A stretch of DNA of 64,000 bases from contig NZ_CADESW010000001.1 in NCBI RefSeq assembly GCF_902830275.1, positions 744,001-808,000 on the forward strand, given 5' to 3'. The position numbers were made by a program, and so were the translations under genes. Of the stretch, positions 1 to 9,029 are shown in pieces (position 1 is the first letter of the stretch; each line of letters opens with the position of its first letter). This stretch comes from Burkholderia stagnalis. Lineage in GTDB: Bacteria; Pseudomonadota; Gammaproteobacteria; Burkholderiales; Burkholderiaceae. The notes beneath the pieces were generated by a model. That model had not been told where the DNA came from. It saw nothing but the letters and a program-made list of their open reading frames with translations, and did no database searches.

Positions 1-1780
1 AGAACTCTTGCGCGCCGTTCGCATCCGAGAAGCGCAGCTCGTTCGAGCCGGCGCCCTTGTGCGTCTGGCTCTTGATCCCCATCGTCTGGCCGCCGCTGCC
101 GTGATACGGGTTGCCCGAATCACCGTTGAACACGCGCCCGACCACGACCGGGTTGTCCGGATCGCCCTCGTTGAACGCGACGATCACTTCCTGCCCGATC
201 CGCGGAATCGCCGCGCCGCCCCAGCCCTTGCCGGCCCACGGCTGCGACACGCGCACCCACATCGAATCCGAACCGTCACGCTTGCCGCGCCGATCCCACG
301 GGAAATGCAGCTTCACGCGGCTGCCGTCGGTATGGATCTCCTCGCCCTTCGGCCCGACCACCATCGCCGACTGCGTGCCGTGCATGGACGGCTTGCGCGT
401 ACGCCGCTCCGGCCGGAACGGAATGTCGAACGGCAGGCACGTGAACGTGTTGTGGTACGGCAGCTCGGCACCCTGGCGCGTGTAATCGTTCACCGCCTGG
501 TGGCGCACGCGCAGGATCACGAATTCCTTGTCGTTGTAGCTGGACGAAGCGTGATTGACGAGCGTGAACCGGCCGTTCGTCGTCATCCCGCGCGCATACC
601 CGGCACCGTTGAAGCGCCGCGCCTGCGCTTCTTCGGCTTCCATCGCGTAACGCGCATAGCGTTCGCCGTCCTCGCCGTGGTCGTACAGCGAGTGGTACTG
701 ATAGCGTTCGGTGCCCTGAATGTTGTCGTGCTTGAGGCTGACGGTCGGCACCTCGACATGCATCAGGCTCGACGACGGCTGGTTGTAGTTGAAGTCGCGG
801 AACGTGATCTTGCCGACCCGGAAGCTGAACGCCTCGTCCCACCGGTCGATGCCGTTCAGTTCGCTGGCGGCGCTGTCCGCGTAGTACGGGATCGTCTCGA
901 GATTCGGGATCGGCCGGAACAGCGAATTGCTGTCGCCGATCACCAGCACGTGCCTGTCCTTCTCGAAGCGGAACGTCCAGACGAGCCCCTCCTGCTCCAT
1001 CAATCGCGTGCAGAAGTGGTAGTACGACTCGTCGTACATCACGATGTATTCGAGCGGCGGCCGCTCGCTGCGGATGTCGAATTCGAAATCCGCGAACCCC
1101 ATCTCCTGGAAAATCTCGCGCAGGATGTCCTGCGGCGCCAGGTTCTGGAAGATCCGGCAGTCCGTCGAGCGCGTGAGGAACCAGAACCACGGCACGACCG
1201 ACATCTCGTAGCGCGTGACCGTGCCGGAATTGCCGACCCGGCCGAACGACGCGACGTAGCCGTCGAAATAGCGACGCTCGTCAGTCTCGGCCGACGCGGC
1301 CACGATCTTCGTCAGGCTGAAAGTCTTGCCCTGCGGATCCAGCGCGATCTTCACGCGCTGGCCGACGATCTGCTCGGGCCCGATATTGTTCCGGTGAGAC
1401 AGCAGGTCGAGGTGAATCTCCGGCAACTGGTTGACGTGCTCGTCGATCACGGCGGCGTTGACGAGCAGCACGTCCTGGCCCAGCGGCGTGTCGAGCGTGA
1501 CGTAGCGGTTGTCCTGGGTCAGTTGCGGGCGCCCGCCCGTCACGCTGTTGAGTGCGTCGGCGATCGATTCGGGGGTCTTGCCGAGCATCGCCATGCCGGT
1601 TTGTGCGAGCTGGACGGCGCTTGCCGCGCCGCCGAGCAGCCCCGCGCCCGGCATGCCGGTCAGTGCGCCGAGCTGCCCCGCCATGCCGGCGATCGAGCCC
1701 AGGCTCGCCAGGCCGCCCGCCGTCGCGGGGACGGCGCCACCGGCCAGCCCGCTGGCGCCCCTGTCTTCCACGAAACTCAT
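1..1780 (-). CDS. vgrG: Type VI secretion VgrG spike protein (3' end outside window)
   Basis: The minus-strand frame starts at ATG 1780 and stays open to the window edge, so the C-terminus is missing. The protein begins with about 90 Gly/Ala-rich, weakly hydrophobic residues, then NRYVTLDTPLG opens the gp27-like base. The phage gp27/gp5-type core follows, including ESYYHFCTRLMEQEGLVW, and the gp5 OB-fold segment with GWGGAAIPRIGQEVIVAF and DPDNPVVVGRVFNG near residue 550. VgrG trimers cap the Hcp tube and are delivered with their effectors into target cells. Other T6SS structural genes are not in view, so this may be an orphan vgrG island whose effector and adaptor genes lie to the left. The N-terminal extension is longer than in short VgrGs. 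Family assignment is firm; the effector status is unknown. Confidence 0.93.
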   Translation of the reverse strand, partial: MSFVEDRGASGLAGGAVPATAGGLASLGSIAGMAGQLGALTGMPGAGLLGGAASAVQLAQTGMAMLGKTPESIADALNSVTGGRPQLTQDNRYVTLDTPLGQDVLLVNAAVIDEHVNQLPEIHLDLLSHRNNIGPEQIVGQRVKIALDPQGKTFSLTKIVAASAETDERRYFDGYVASFGRVGNSGTVTRYEMSVVPWFWFLTRSTDCRIFQNLAPQDILREIFQEMGFADFEFDIRSERPPLEYIVMYDESYYHFCTRLMEQEGLVWTFRFEKDRHVLVIGDSNSLFRPIPNLETIPYYADSAASELNGIDRWDEAFSFRVGKITFRDFNYNQPSSSLMHVEVPTVSLKHDNIQGTERYQYHSLYDHGEDGERYARYAMEAEEAQARRFNGAGYARGMTTNGRFTLVNHASSSYNDKEFVILRVRHQAVNDYTRQGAELPYHNTFTCLPFDIPFRPERRTRKPSMHGTQSAMVVGPKGEEIHTDGSRVKLHFPWDRRGKRDGSDSMWVRVSQPWAGKGWGGAAIPRIGQEVIVAFNEGDPDNPVVVGRVFNGDSGNPYHGSGGQTMGIKSQTHKGAGSNELRFSDANGAQEF

Positions 1781-2304
1781 GATTAACCTCTTTCTTCTAT
1801 TCGGGCGGGCCGATTGCCGAATTCGCAATGCGCCCGGCTGCGAGGGTCTCTCAGTTCCTCGCGCGTCGCCAAATATAACAAATTGGAGGAAAATTCATAA
1901 GCATTTCGGAGTATGTAACGCTCGTTTAAATCACCGTGGCGCTCGGCGGTTCAGCCTCCTCCGTCAAACAGCGCCAGTGATCGGCCGTGCACTGGCTACA
2001 GGCCGTTGTGCTGCAATGCGTCAGGCAATCGCCGGCCCGCCGCGCATGAATGCCTGTCATTCATGTGTCACGCCCATATACGTGAATCGACTTCGACGTC
2101 TTGATAACCGGCCGTTAAATTAATACCGATCAAAATCGGGTTTTACGCAACCCGATTGTCATATTTACCGATTCATTTGAAGTCCGGTTTGATAACCCGG
2201 AAGATTCAATCGCCCCATTCATGCATGATTGGTCGATTGACGAGAAATGAATGCCGCCGCCGCGTGACGGCACGACACCGGCACGGAGGCCGTGATGCGT
2301 GCCG
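1781..2304. other. Intergenic region between vgrG and the DUF2894 gene
   Basis: About 520 bp without a convincing gene. The part from about 2100 to 2230 is clearly AT-richer than its surroundings and is the likely location of the vgrG promoter. The short open frames here have no recognisable product and poor ribosome binding sites. Confidence 0.5.
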
Positions 2305-2943
2305 CTAGCGCGTCTTGCCCCGCGCCGCCTTCTTCGCGCCCTTCGCGCGCGGCGCTTCCTTCTCGGCCTGCGCGCCGCCGCCCATCAGATCCTCGAGCCA
2401 CGACAGCGCGTCCACGTACGACAGGAACTGCTGGAGATAGCCCGGCGACAGGTCGCGCATCAGCGACAGCGAGCGGTGCACGAGGCTGCTCGAATTCAGC
2501 GGGCCCGCATTGCGCGGCACCTGGTCGAGCGCCTGGCGATACTGCTTCTCGGTGCGGACCTTCGACCACGTCTCCCGGAAGAACTCGATCATGGCCGGAT
2601 CGATGCCGGCGCGGTCCGCCTGCGCATCGCGCGCGAGCTGCGCGACGAGCGCCGCCAGCGCGCCGCGTGCGGGCTCGCCGGACGCGGGTTCGCCGCGCGC
2701 AGGCTCGCCGGGCGGAATGCCCACGTCAGCCGCATTCGGCGCACCACGTTCGACGATATCGGCATAGCCGGCGAGCAGCGTCGCCAGCCGCGCGTCGAGC
2801 AGGCGCCGCGTGTCGCCGTCGTGGCCGGCCGCGCGACGCGCCAGCGCGTCCATCAGGTGAAACCGCACCGGGTCGAGGCGATCCGCGCCCTGCTCGCGCC
2901 ACGCGTCGAGCATCGCGCGGGCCTGCGTCGCGTCACTGCCCAC
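2305..2943 (-). CDS. DUF2894-family protein
   Basis: Last gene of the four-gene cluster. I chose the GTG at 2943, which overlaps the end of the OmpA-like gene by 11 bp; the upstream in-frame ATG at 3018 would put 25 low-complexity Arg-rich residues in front and is less likely. The product is about 212 residues, soluble, with a Gly/Glu/Pro repeat linker (GEPARGEPASGEPARG) in the middle and a basic Lys/Ala/Gly-rich tail. The C-terminal half carries FFRETWSKVRTEKQYRQAL and SYVDALSWLEDLM, which match my recollection of the DUF2894 family. Function is unknown. Its constant company with a MotB/ZorB-like protein suggests a cytoplasmic accessory of that membrane complex; that is inference. Confidence 0.8.
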   Translation of the reverse strand: MGSDATQARAMLDAWREQGADRLDPVRFHLMDALARRAAGHDGDTRRLLDARLATLLAGYADIVERGAPNAADVGIPPGEPARGEPASGEPARGALAALVAQLARDAQADRAGIDPAMIEFFRETWSKVRTEKQYRQALDQVPRNAGPLNSSSLVHRSLSLMRDLSPGYLQQFLSYVDALSWLEDLMGGGAQAEKEAPRAKGAKKAARGKTR

Positions 2944-3583
2944 GCCGGCCCCCGTTCGACGCCGTGCGGCGCGGCACCGGCGCGATCTCGACGCGGCGGT
3001 TCTTCGCGCGCCCCGCATCGTCGGCGTTCGAGCTGACCGGCTGCTCCGAGCCGAATGCGGCGGCGAACACCGACGCGCTCGGCACGCCCGCGTCGATGAA
3101 TGCGCGCGTGACCGTCAGCGCGCGCTTCGCGGACAGCTCCCAGTTGTCCGCGAACTGGCGGTTGCCGGCGTGCACCTGCTGGTCGTCGGCGAAGCCGCTG
3201 ACCATCAGGATCTCGTCGCGGTTCTTCAGGTACGCGGCGAGCGGCCCGGCCAGCGTCTTCAGCAGCTCGCGGCCCTCGGGCTGCAGCTGGTCGGAGTTCA
3301 GCGCGAACAGCACGTTGCCGGCGATGCCGATGCGGCCGTTCACGAGCGTCACGCGGCCGGCCGCGAGCGGGCCGGCCAGCGCCTGCTCGAGCGACTTGCG
3401 CTGCTGCGCTTCCTGCTGGCGCTGCCGCACCGCTTCCTCGAGCTTCGACGTGAGTTGCAGCTGCATGCCGATCACGCCGACCAGGATCAGCACGAACGCG
3501 CCGAGCAGCACCGACATCAGGTCGGCGAACGCAGGCCAGACCGGCGCGGCCGATTCCGCGCCGCCGTCGATTTCGTCGTGCAT
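2933..3583 (-). CDS. MotB/ZorB-like OmpA-domain membrane protein
   Basis: 216 residues. A short cytoplasmic N-terminus leads into one transmembrane helix (about 22-42) with an acidic residue at its mouth (PAFADLMS, Asp21), the position of the ion-carrying Asp of MotB and ZorB. A coiled linker (about 45-70, Gln/Glu/Arg-rich) follows, then a peptidoglycan-binding OmpA domain (about 75-205) with SGFADDQQV and the C-terminal AGRAKNRRVEI signature. Three bases separate its ATG from the stop of the DUF802 gene, so the two are co-translated. In the MotAB/ExbBD/ZorAB superfamily such a protein is the dimeric stator plug around which the five-subunit channel protein turns. Here the partner is clearly the neighbouring gene. 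No flagellar or Ton genes are near. Confidence 0.88.
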   Translation of the reverse strand: MHDEIDGGAESAAPVWPAFADLMSVLLGAFVLILVGVIGMQLQLTSKLEEAVRQRQQEAQQRKSLEQALAGPLAAGRVTLVNGRIGIAGNVLFALNSDQLQPEGRELLKTLAGPLAAYLKNRDEILMVSGFADDQQVHAGNRQFADNWELSAKRALTVTRAFIDAGVPSASVFAAAFGSEQPVSSNADDAGRAKNRRVEIAPVPRRTASNGGRRGQ

Positions 3584-3586
3584 GCG

Positions 3587-6500
3587 TTACGCTCCGACGG
3601 ACGCGCGCCGGCCGGCGAGCTGTTGCAGGTCTTCGACGATCTGCTTCTGCGACATCATGCTCAGGTCGATCACTTCGCGCGCCTGCGCGACGTAGTATTC
3701 GAGCTGCTCGTCGCTGCGCACGAGCGACTTCTCCAGCGCGGCCTCGATGCGCTGCAGGTGGGACAGCAGCTTGTCGTTCGATTCGCCGAACGCGTGCACG
3801 GCCATTCCGAACGCGTCGCCGAGGCTCGCAACCTCGACGGCGCCCGCCGTTACCTGCGCCGCAACCGCGTCGAGCTTGCGGGTTTCCGCGTCGACCGTGT
3901 CGTTGAAGCGCGCGCCCACGCGTTCGAGCAGGCCGGCCGACGTGCCGACCAGCGCGTCGACCGCGCTGCGTTGCTCGGTCGATGCGTGGTTGACCGCGTC
4001 GAGCAGCGTTTCCAGCGTCGCCAGCAGGCGGCTGCGCTCCTCGAGCATCGCGGTGTCGCGCACCATGCTGTCGGACAGGCGCTGGCGCAGTTCGGCGACG
4101 ACCTCGGCCGCGGCCTTCGGTGCCTCCGATGCGGCCTGCACGAGGCGGGAGATCTCGTTGATCGTGTCGCTCGCATGCGCCTGCGCGTGCGCGGTGATGT
4201 CGTTCGCGGTGCGGGCAAGCGTGTCGCAGATGTCCTGCTGGCGGCTCGCGGCCTGCGTGCTCGCCTGCGCCCACTCGTCGCGCAGCGTCGCGGCCATCGA
4301 CGCGAGCGACGCGTTCCATGCGGCGAGGCGCTGTTCGTCGCGCGATGCGAGTTCGGCCTGAAGCCCCGCGTGAGATTCGCGCATCGTGTTCAGCAGCGAT
4401 GCCGAATGCTGTTCGAATGCCGACGTCTGCGCGCCGATGTCGCTTGCCGATTGCGCAAGCGCGTCGATGATCTTCTGCTGGCGGCTCGTGTGATCCGCGC
4501 TCGTCTGCGCCCATTCGTCGCCGAGCTTCGCCGCGATTGCTGCAAGCGACGCATTCCATGCGGCGAGGCGCTGCTCGTCGCGCGATGCGAGTTCGGTCTG
4601 CAAGCCCGCGTGCGATTCGCGCATCGTGTTCAGCAGCGATGCCGAATGCTGTTCGAACGCCGACGTCTGTGCGCCGATATCGCTTGCCGATTGCGCAAGC
4701 GCGTCGATGATCTTCTGCTGGCGGCTCGTGTGGTTCGCGCTCGTCTGCGCCCATTCGTCGCCGAGCTTCGCCGCGATTGCTGCAAGCGACGCATTCCATG
4801 CGGCGAGGCGCTGTTCGTCGCGCGATGCGAGTTCGCTCTGCAAGCCCGCGTGCGATTCGCGCATCGTGTTCAGCAGCGATGCGGAATGCTGTTCGAACGC
4901 TGACGTCTGCACGCCGATGTCGCGCGCCGATTGCGCGAGCGCGTCGATGATCTTCTGCTGGCGGCTCGTGTGATCCTCGCTCGTCTGCGCCCATTCGTCG
5001 CCGAGCTTCGCCGCGATCGCTTCAAGCGACGCGCTCCATGCCGCGAGACGCTGTTCGTCGCGCGATGCGAGCTCGCTCTGCAGGCCCGCATGCGATTCGC
5101 GCATCGTATTCAGCAGCGATGCCGAATGCTGCTCGAACGCCGACGTTTGCGCGCCGATGTCGCGCGCCGTTTGCGCCAGTGCATCGCTGATCGCCTGCTG
5201 GCGGCTGGTCTGGCTTGCGCTCGTCTGCGCGAGGTCGTCGCGCAGCGCGGCGGCCATCGCCGCGAGCGAGTCGCGCCATGCCGCGAGGCGCTGTTCGTCG
5301 CGCGACGCGAGTTCCGTCTGCAGCCCCGCGTGCGACGCGCGCATCGTCTCCAGCAGCGACGCCGAATGCTGCCCGAACGCGGCGGCGGCCGTCTCCAGCG
5401 CGCGCGCGTTGTGGCCGGCCATCGTCTCGCCGGCCTGCGCCTGCTGCGCCAGCGCGTGCCGCCACGCGTCCGACATCCGCTGTTCGGTCGCCTCGAGGCG
5501 CGTCGCGACGCCGTCCAGCAGGTCGGTCGAGCGCTGCGCGAAGGTGTCGGTGAACTGGCCGAGCGTGGCGCGCAGCTGCTCGGCCGATGCGTCGTTCGAA
5601 CGCTGCTGGTCCGCGAGCGCGCGGTTCCAGATGCCGGCCACGTTGTGGGTGGTCGCCTCGAAGCCGCTCGCCAGGCCATCCAGCTGCCGATCGACGGCCT
5701 GCGTGACGGTGTCGCGCAGTACGGTCATTTCGCGCGTGAGCCCCGCCATCGTCGCTTCCATCACCGGCTGCAGCGCGGCACCGGCCACGCGGGCGCTCTC
5801 GGCGGCGCTGTCCTGCAGCGACTGCCCGACCGACGACGCGAGCCGCCCGTATGCGTGCTCGGTCCGGTCGAAGAAGGCCTGCTGGCTCGCGGCCTGCTGC
5901 TCGTGCAGCGCGACGCTGCGCTGCTCGAGCGTCGTCATCATCGTCTGCAGCCGGTCGACCAGCGCCGGCATCACGTCGGCCTGCCGCTGCAGCAGCCGGA
6001 ACGACTCGTCGCGGCGATGCGCATGCGAATGCACGCGCAGCGTCGTCGCGATCTTCGCGTCGAGTTGCTGCGCCGCATCGATGCGCTCGCGGCGCAGCAG
6101 CGCGGACAGCAGCCCGAGCATCGCGGACGTCGCCACCCCGGCGATCGACGTGCCGAACGCGAAGCCGAGGCCCTTGACCGGCGCGATCAGCGACGCGCGA
6201 ATCGCGTCGAGGTCGGTCGCGCTTTCCAGCGCGGCGCCGGTGCCCTTGAGCGTCACCACCATCCCGAGCAGCGTGCCGAGCATCCCCAGCAGCACGAGCA
6301 GGCCGACCAGGTAAGGCGTGAGCGACGGCCCCGGCAGCGCCGCGCGGGTGCCCTCGATGCGCGCGCGCACCGCGCCGCGCAGGCCCGGGTGCAGCGTGTC
6401 GAGCCACGCGTCGAGCGCAGCCGGCGGCTCGGACAGGCCGGCCACCGCGCGCGAAAGGGTCGCCGTGGCCTGCCGGTAGCGCAGCAGTTCGAATCCGCCG

Positions 6501-6634
6501 GCGAGATAGCAGGCGGCGATCAACAGGGTGACGGTCGCCGCCACCGGGTTCGACGCGACATAACCGGCGCCGATCCAGCACACCGCGATCAGACCGGCCA
6601 CGAATACAACGAGATCAATACGAATTCTGGACAT
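3587..6634 (-). CDS. DUF802 protein: MotA/TolQ/ZorA-like channel with giant coiled-coil tail
   Basis: 1015 residues from ATG 6634; the longer frame from 6790 reads into the upstream gene and is rejected. Four transmembrane segments are visible at about 7-27, 31-51, 106-129 and 157-180; the last two (LVGLLVLLGMLGTLLGMVV and GLGFAFGTSIAGVATSAML) match the MotA/TolQ/ExbB pore helices. Everything after residue 190 is Ala/Gln/Glu/Arg-rich coiled coil. Residues about 412-811 are five tandem copies of an 80-residue unit containing LASRDEQRLAAW. A shorter domain with ISRLVQAASEAPKAAAEVV follows, then the C-terminus. The layout (proton-channel domain plus long cytoplasmic tail, next to a MotB-like gene) is that of Zorya ZorA, but no ZorC or ZorD gene is present. 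Annotated family is DUF802; role unknown. Confidence 0.85.
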   Translation of the reverse strand: MSRIRIDLVVFVAGLIAVCWIGAGYVASNPVAATVTLLIAACYLAGGFELLRYRQATATLSRAVAGLSEPPAALDAWLDTLHPGLRGAVRARIEGTRAALPGPSLTPYLVGLLVLLGMLGTLLGMVVTLKGTGAALESATDLDAIRASLIAPVKGLGFAFGTSIAGVATSAMLGLLSALLRRERIDAAQQLDAKIATTLRVHSHAHRRDESFRLLQRQADVMPALVDRLQTMMTTLEQRSVALHEQQAASQQAFFDRTEHAYGRLASSVGQSLQDSAAESARVAGAALQPVMEATMAGLTREMTVLRDTVTQAVDRQLDGLASGFEATTHNVAGIWNRALADQQRSNDASAEQLRATLGQFTDTFAQRSTDLLDGVATRLEATEQRMSDAWRHALAQQAQAGETMAGHNARALETAAAAFGQHSASLLETMRASHAGLQTELASRDEQRLAAWRDSLAAMAAALRDDLAQTSASQTSRQQAISDALAQTARDIGAQTSAFEQHSASLLNTMRESHAGLQSELASRDEQRLAAWSASLEAIAAKLGDEWAQTSEDHTSRQQKIIDALAQSARDIGVQTSAFEQHSASLLNTMRESHAGLQSELASRDEQRLAAWNASLAAIAAKLGDEWAQTSANHTSRQQKIIDALAQSASDIGAQTSAFEQHSASLLNTMRESHAGLQTELASRDEQRLAAWNASLAAIAAKLGDEWAQTSADHTSRQQKIIDALAQSASDIGAQTSAFEQHSASLLNTMRESHAGLQAELASRDEQRLAAWNASLASMAATLRDEWAQASTQAASRQQDICDTLARTANDITAHAQAHASDTINEISRLVQAASEAPKAAAEVVAELRQRLSDSMVRDTAMLEERSRLLATLETLLDAVNHASTEQRSAVDALVGTSAGLLERVGARFNDTVDAETRKLDAVAAQVTAGAVEVASLGDAFGMAVHAFGESNDKLLSHLQRIEAALEKSLVRSDEQLEYYVAQAREVIDLSMMSQKQIVEDLQQLAGRRASVGA
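4200..5400. repeat. Five tandem 240-bp direct repeats inside the DUF802 gene
   Basis: Period is exactly 240 bp: near-identical 60-bp lines recur at 4381, 4621, 4861, 5101 and 5341. The three central copies are almost identical, while the outermost copies have diverged, especially the copy at 4200-4440. Each unit encodes 80 residues of predicted coiled coil. The frame is kept throughout. This pattern fits recent unequal-crossover expansion of the tail. Confidence 0.93.
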
Positions 6635-6644
6635 AACGTCTTGT

Positions 6645-7373
6645 TTAGCTGGCGCGAAGGGCTTCGAGCAGCCCTTCCACCGTTTGAAACCGAACTTCGA
6701 GCTCGGCGAGCAGCACGCTCTGCATATCCTTGCGGAACACGTCCAGCCATGCGCCGGACGTGACCGCCGTGTTTCCCGATTCCTCGACATCGCCGAGCGC
6801 CTGCCGCTCCGCGTCGCGCAGCCGCTCGAAGTGCGCGCCGAGCAGCGCCGGCACGGTGGCCAGCAGGCTGCGCTCGCGCGCGCCGAGCACCCGCTCCATG
6901 ATCGCGTCGAGCGTCGCGAGCCGCGCCATGCCGGGCGTGCGCGCCGCGAGCGCGACCCGCAGGCGGCCGCGCAGCTGGCCGATCGCCGTTTCCATCTCCT
7001 GCTGCAGGGACAGATAGCGCTGCCGGAAATCCGCGAAGTCGGCCGTGTCGGCGGCCGGCGCCGCCGGCATCGCGCCGTTGCGGCGGCTCGCGCCGGCCGC
7101 GCGGCTGCGCGTCACCGCCTGCGCCAGCTCGTGGCGCACGCGCGCGCACTCGCGCTCGGCGTCGCCGCCGGGCGCGCGCGCGCCGCCGGCGAGCGCAGGC
7201 GGACTGCCGTTCAGCGCCGAGGACAGCGTGATCGCGTCGGTCCAGCCGAGCCATTGGCTCAGCCGGTCCGCCAGCGTCTGCCGGGATTCGGGTACGTCGG
7301 CATCCGCCAGCCGCGCGAGCAGGCGAACGAGCGTCGGGCCGCTCAGTGCCGTGCGCTGGGGGGCTTGCACCAT
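6645..7373 (-). CDS. DUF3348-family protein
   Basis: 242 residues, first gene of the DUF3348/DUF802/OmpA/DUF2894 cluster, 10 bp ahead of the DUF802 gene. It starts at ATG 7373 (MVQAPQRTALSGPTLVRLL). No signal peptide or membrane helix is seen. The C-terminal region (SGAWLDVFRKDMQSVLLAEL, then FQTVEGLLEAL) and the N-terminal DRLSQWLGWTDAITLSSAL block fit DUF3348. Function is unknown. Tight linkage with the proton-channel pair suggests a cytosolic partner, perhaps contacting the coiled-coil tail; this is inference. The promoter must lie in the 235-bp gap shared with the divergent DUF1444-like gene. Confidence 0.82.
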   Translation of the reverse strand: MVQAPQRTALSGPTLVRLLARLADADVPESRQTLADRLSQWLGWTDAITLSSALNGSPPALAGGARAPGGDAERECARVRHELAQAVTRSRAAGASRRNGAMPAAPAADTADFADFRQRYLSLQQEMETAIGQLRGRLRVALAARTPGMARLATLDAIMERVLGARERSLLATVPALLGAHFERLRDAERQALGDVEESGNTAVTSGAWLDVFRKDMQSVLLAELEVRFQTVEGLLEALRAS

Positions 7374-7608
7374 GCTGCAACCGTCAAAAAAGGCAGCAGT
7401 TTACACGTCGGCGCGGGGTCCGCCGCCGGATTGCGCCCGGCGGGTGCGGCAACGCACCGCGGCAGAGCCCGCGAACGCCCGCCGGACAAGGCTCGCAGCG
7501 CGATCGGCGGCGGCCGGCGCTCAAGAATCCGGCGCGCCGGACCGATAAACCGGACACGGCGGGCTTGCCCCGCGCGTCTGCATTGCCGGCCCGACTCGAC
7601 TCCACACG

Positions 7609-8820
7609 ATGCTTCCCGATTTTGCCCTGCGCTTTCTCGACCGCTTCCGCAAGCCGGTCACCCAGCAACAATTCGCCGAACGGCTGACGAACGCGCTGCG
7701 CGCGGCCGGCGACACGCGCGCGTGGATCTACGAAAGCGACAAGAGCCGCCTCGTGCAGTCGGACACCCGCTCGAACGTGATCAACCTGCACAACCTGTTC
7801 CGCGACTACGTCGGCGCGAAACCGGCGGACCGGCAGGCCACGCTGGCGCGCCAGGCGAGCGGGATGCTGCAGCACGCCATTCCCGCCGCGTTCGCCGAGG
7901 CGAAGGCGCAGCTGCGGCCGGTGATCCGCAGCGCGACGGAGCGCGGCGTGATCGACCTGCAGATGGAGACGCGCGCGAACCGGCCGGCAATCGCGCACCG
8001 GCCGCTGTGCGAGAACCTCGAGATCGGCATCGCGTACGACAGCGAATTCACCGTGACGCGGCTGACCACGGCCAAGCTGGACGAATGGGGCGTCACGTTC
8101 GACGACGCGTACGACGTCGCGCTCGACAACCTGCGCGCCGCTTCGTCGCGCGCGTGGCTGCCGCTGCAGCACGGCGTGTTCCTGTCGCAGTTCGGCGACT
8201 ACTACGACGCGGCCCGGCTGCTGCTGACCGACCTGCTCTACCGGCAGCCGATCGCCGGCGCGCCGGTGGTGATGGCGCCGAACCGGTCCGTGCTGCTGCT
8301 CACCGGCGACCGCAACGCGGCGGGGCTCGACACCCTGCTCGGGCTCGCCGAGCAGGCGCTCGCGCAGCCGCGCCCGCTGTCACCGCTGATGCTCCGCTGG
8401 GACGGCACAGCCTGGCGGCAGTTCGTGCCGGACGCGCTCGCGCCGAGGCTGCAGCAGCTGCGCGTGAACGAGCTCGCCGGCGACTACCAGGACCAGCAGG
8501 CGCTGCTGAACGAGGCGCATGCCCGCGACGGCGTCGACATCTTCGTGGCGAAGTACGGCGCGTACCAGCGCCCGAGCGGGGAAGTGTTCAGCGTGTGCGT
8601 GTGGACCGAAGGCGTGCGCGCGCTGCTGCCGGAAACGGACTGCGTGGTGCTGTACCGGCAGTCGACCCGGCAGTCGGCGTACGTGCCGACGGCGGAGCTG
8701 ATGCGCGCGTGCGGCGGGCTGATGAAGGCGACCGGGCATCGCCCCGTTCGCTACGAGGTCGACGCGTTCCCGGACGACGCGGTATTCGGCGCGTTGCTCG
8801 CGCAATATCCGGAATGCTGA
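7609..8820 (+). CDS. DUF1444-like (YtpQ-like) protein
   Basis: 403 residues from ATG 7609, divergent from the DUF3348 cluster. It opens with a helical segment (FAERLTNALRAAGDTRAW), then the stretch around RPLCENLEIGIAYDS and WLPLQHGVFLSQFGDYYDA, which resembles the DUF1444/YtpQ family. No signal peptide or membrane helix is visible and no catalytic motif is obvious. The family has no well-established function. It could be an unrelated housekeeping protein that merely shares the promoter region with the cluster on its left. Confidence 0.6.
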   Translation: MLPDFALRFLDRFRKPVTQQQFAERLTNALRAAGDTRAWIYESDKSRLVQSDTRSNVINLHNLFRDYVGAKPADRQATLARQASGMLQHAIPAAFAEAKAQLRPVIRSATERGVIDLQMETRANRPAIAHRPLCENLEIGIAYDSEFTVTRLTTAKLDEWGVTFDDAYDVALDNLRAASSRAWLPLQHGVFLSQFGDYYDAARLLLTDLLYRQPIAGAPVVMAPNRSVLLLTGDRNAAGLDTLLGLAEQALAQPRPLSPLMLRWDGTAWRQFVPDALAPRLQQLRVNELAGDYQDQQALLNEAHARDGVDIFVAKYGAYQRPSGEVFSVCVWTEGVRALLPETDCVVLYRQSTRQSAYVPTAELMRACGGLMKATGHRPVRYEVDAFPDDAVFGALLAQYPEC

Positions 8821-8883
8821 GCGGATGAACGGCGGCGCAGGCGGATGCGGCGCCGCATCATGCGTCGCCCTTCGCACCCCGCG

Positions 8884-9029
8884 TCAGTCCCCGCTTTCGG
8901 CGCGGTCAGGATCAGCCGCAGCCCGAGCGCGGAGATCGCGCCGGCCGCGGCGCGGTCGACCCATTTCTTCGTGCGCAGATACCATTCGCGCGGCCGGCGG
9001 GTCGAGAAGCACAGCGCGACGATCGTGCA
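8884..9029 (-). pseudogene. Remnant of a LysE/RhtB exporter C-terminus
   Basis: One minus-strand frame in the 470-bp gap at 8821-9289 reads REWYLRTKKWVDRAAAGAIS followed by ALGLRLIL, which matches the conserved end of LysE/RhtB exporters. There is no start codon or upstream transmembrane region in frame, so only about 45 codons of the 3' end survive. The rest of the gap holds nothing recognisable apart from the promoter and Shine-Dalgarno of the next gene. Short, so the family match is moderate only. Confidence 0.5.

Noticed and set aside
8..1786. Plus-strand open frame of 592 codons over vgrG
   Set aside because: Antisense shadow: low-complexity Arg/His/Val-rich translation, while the minus frame is a clear VgrG.
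4200..5400. Possible CRISPR-like or satellite array
   Set aside because: Period 240 bp with no spacers, and the repeat is in frame inside a coding sequence.
3587..6634. Flagellar MotA or TonB-system ExbB
   Set aside because: No flagellar or Ton genes nearby, and the very long coiled-coil tail is absent from those families.
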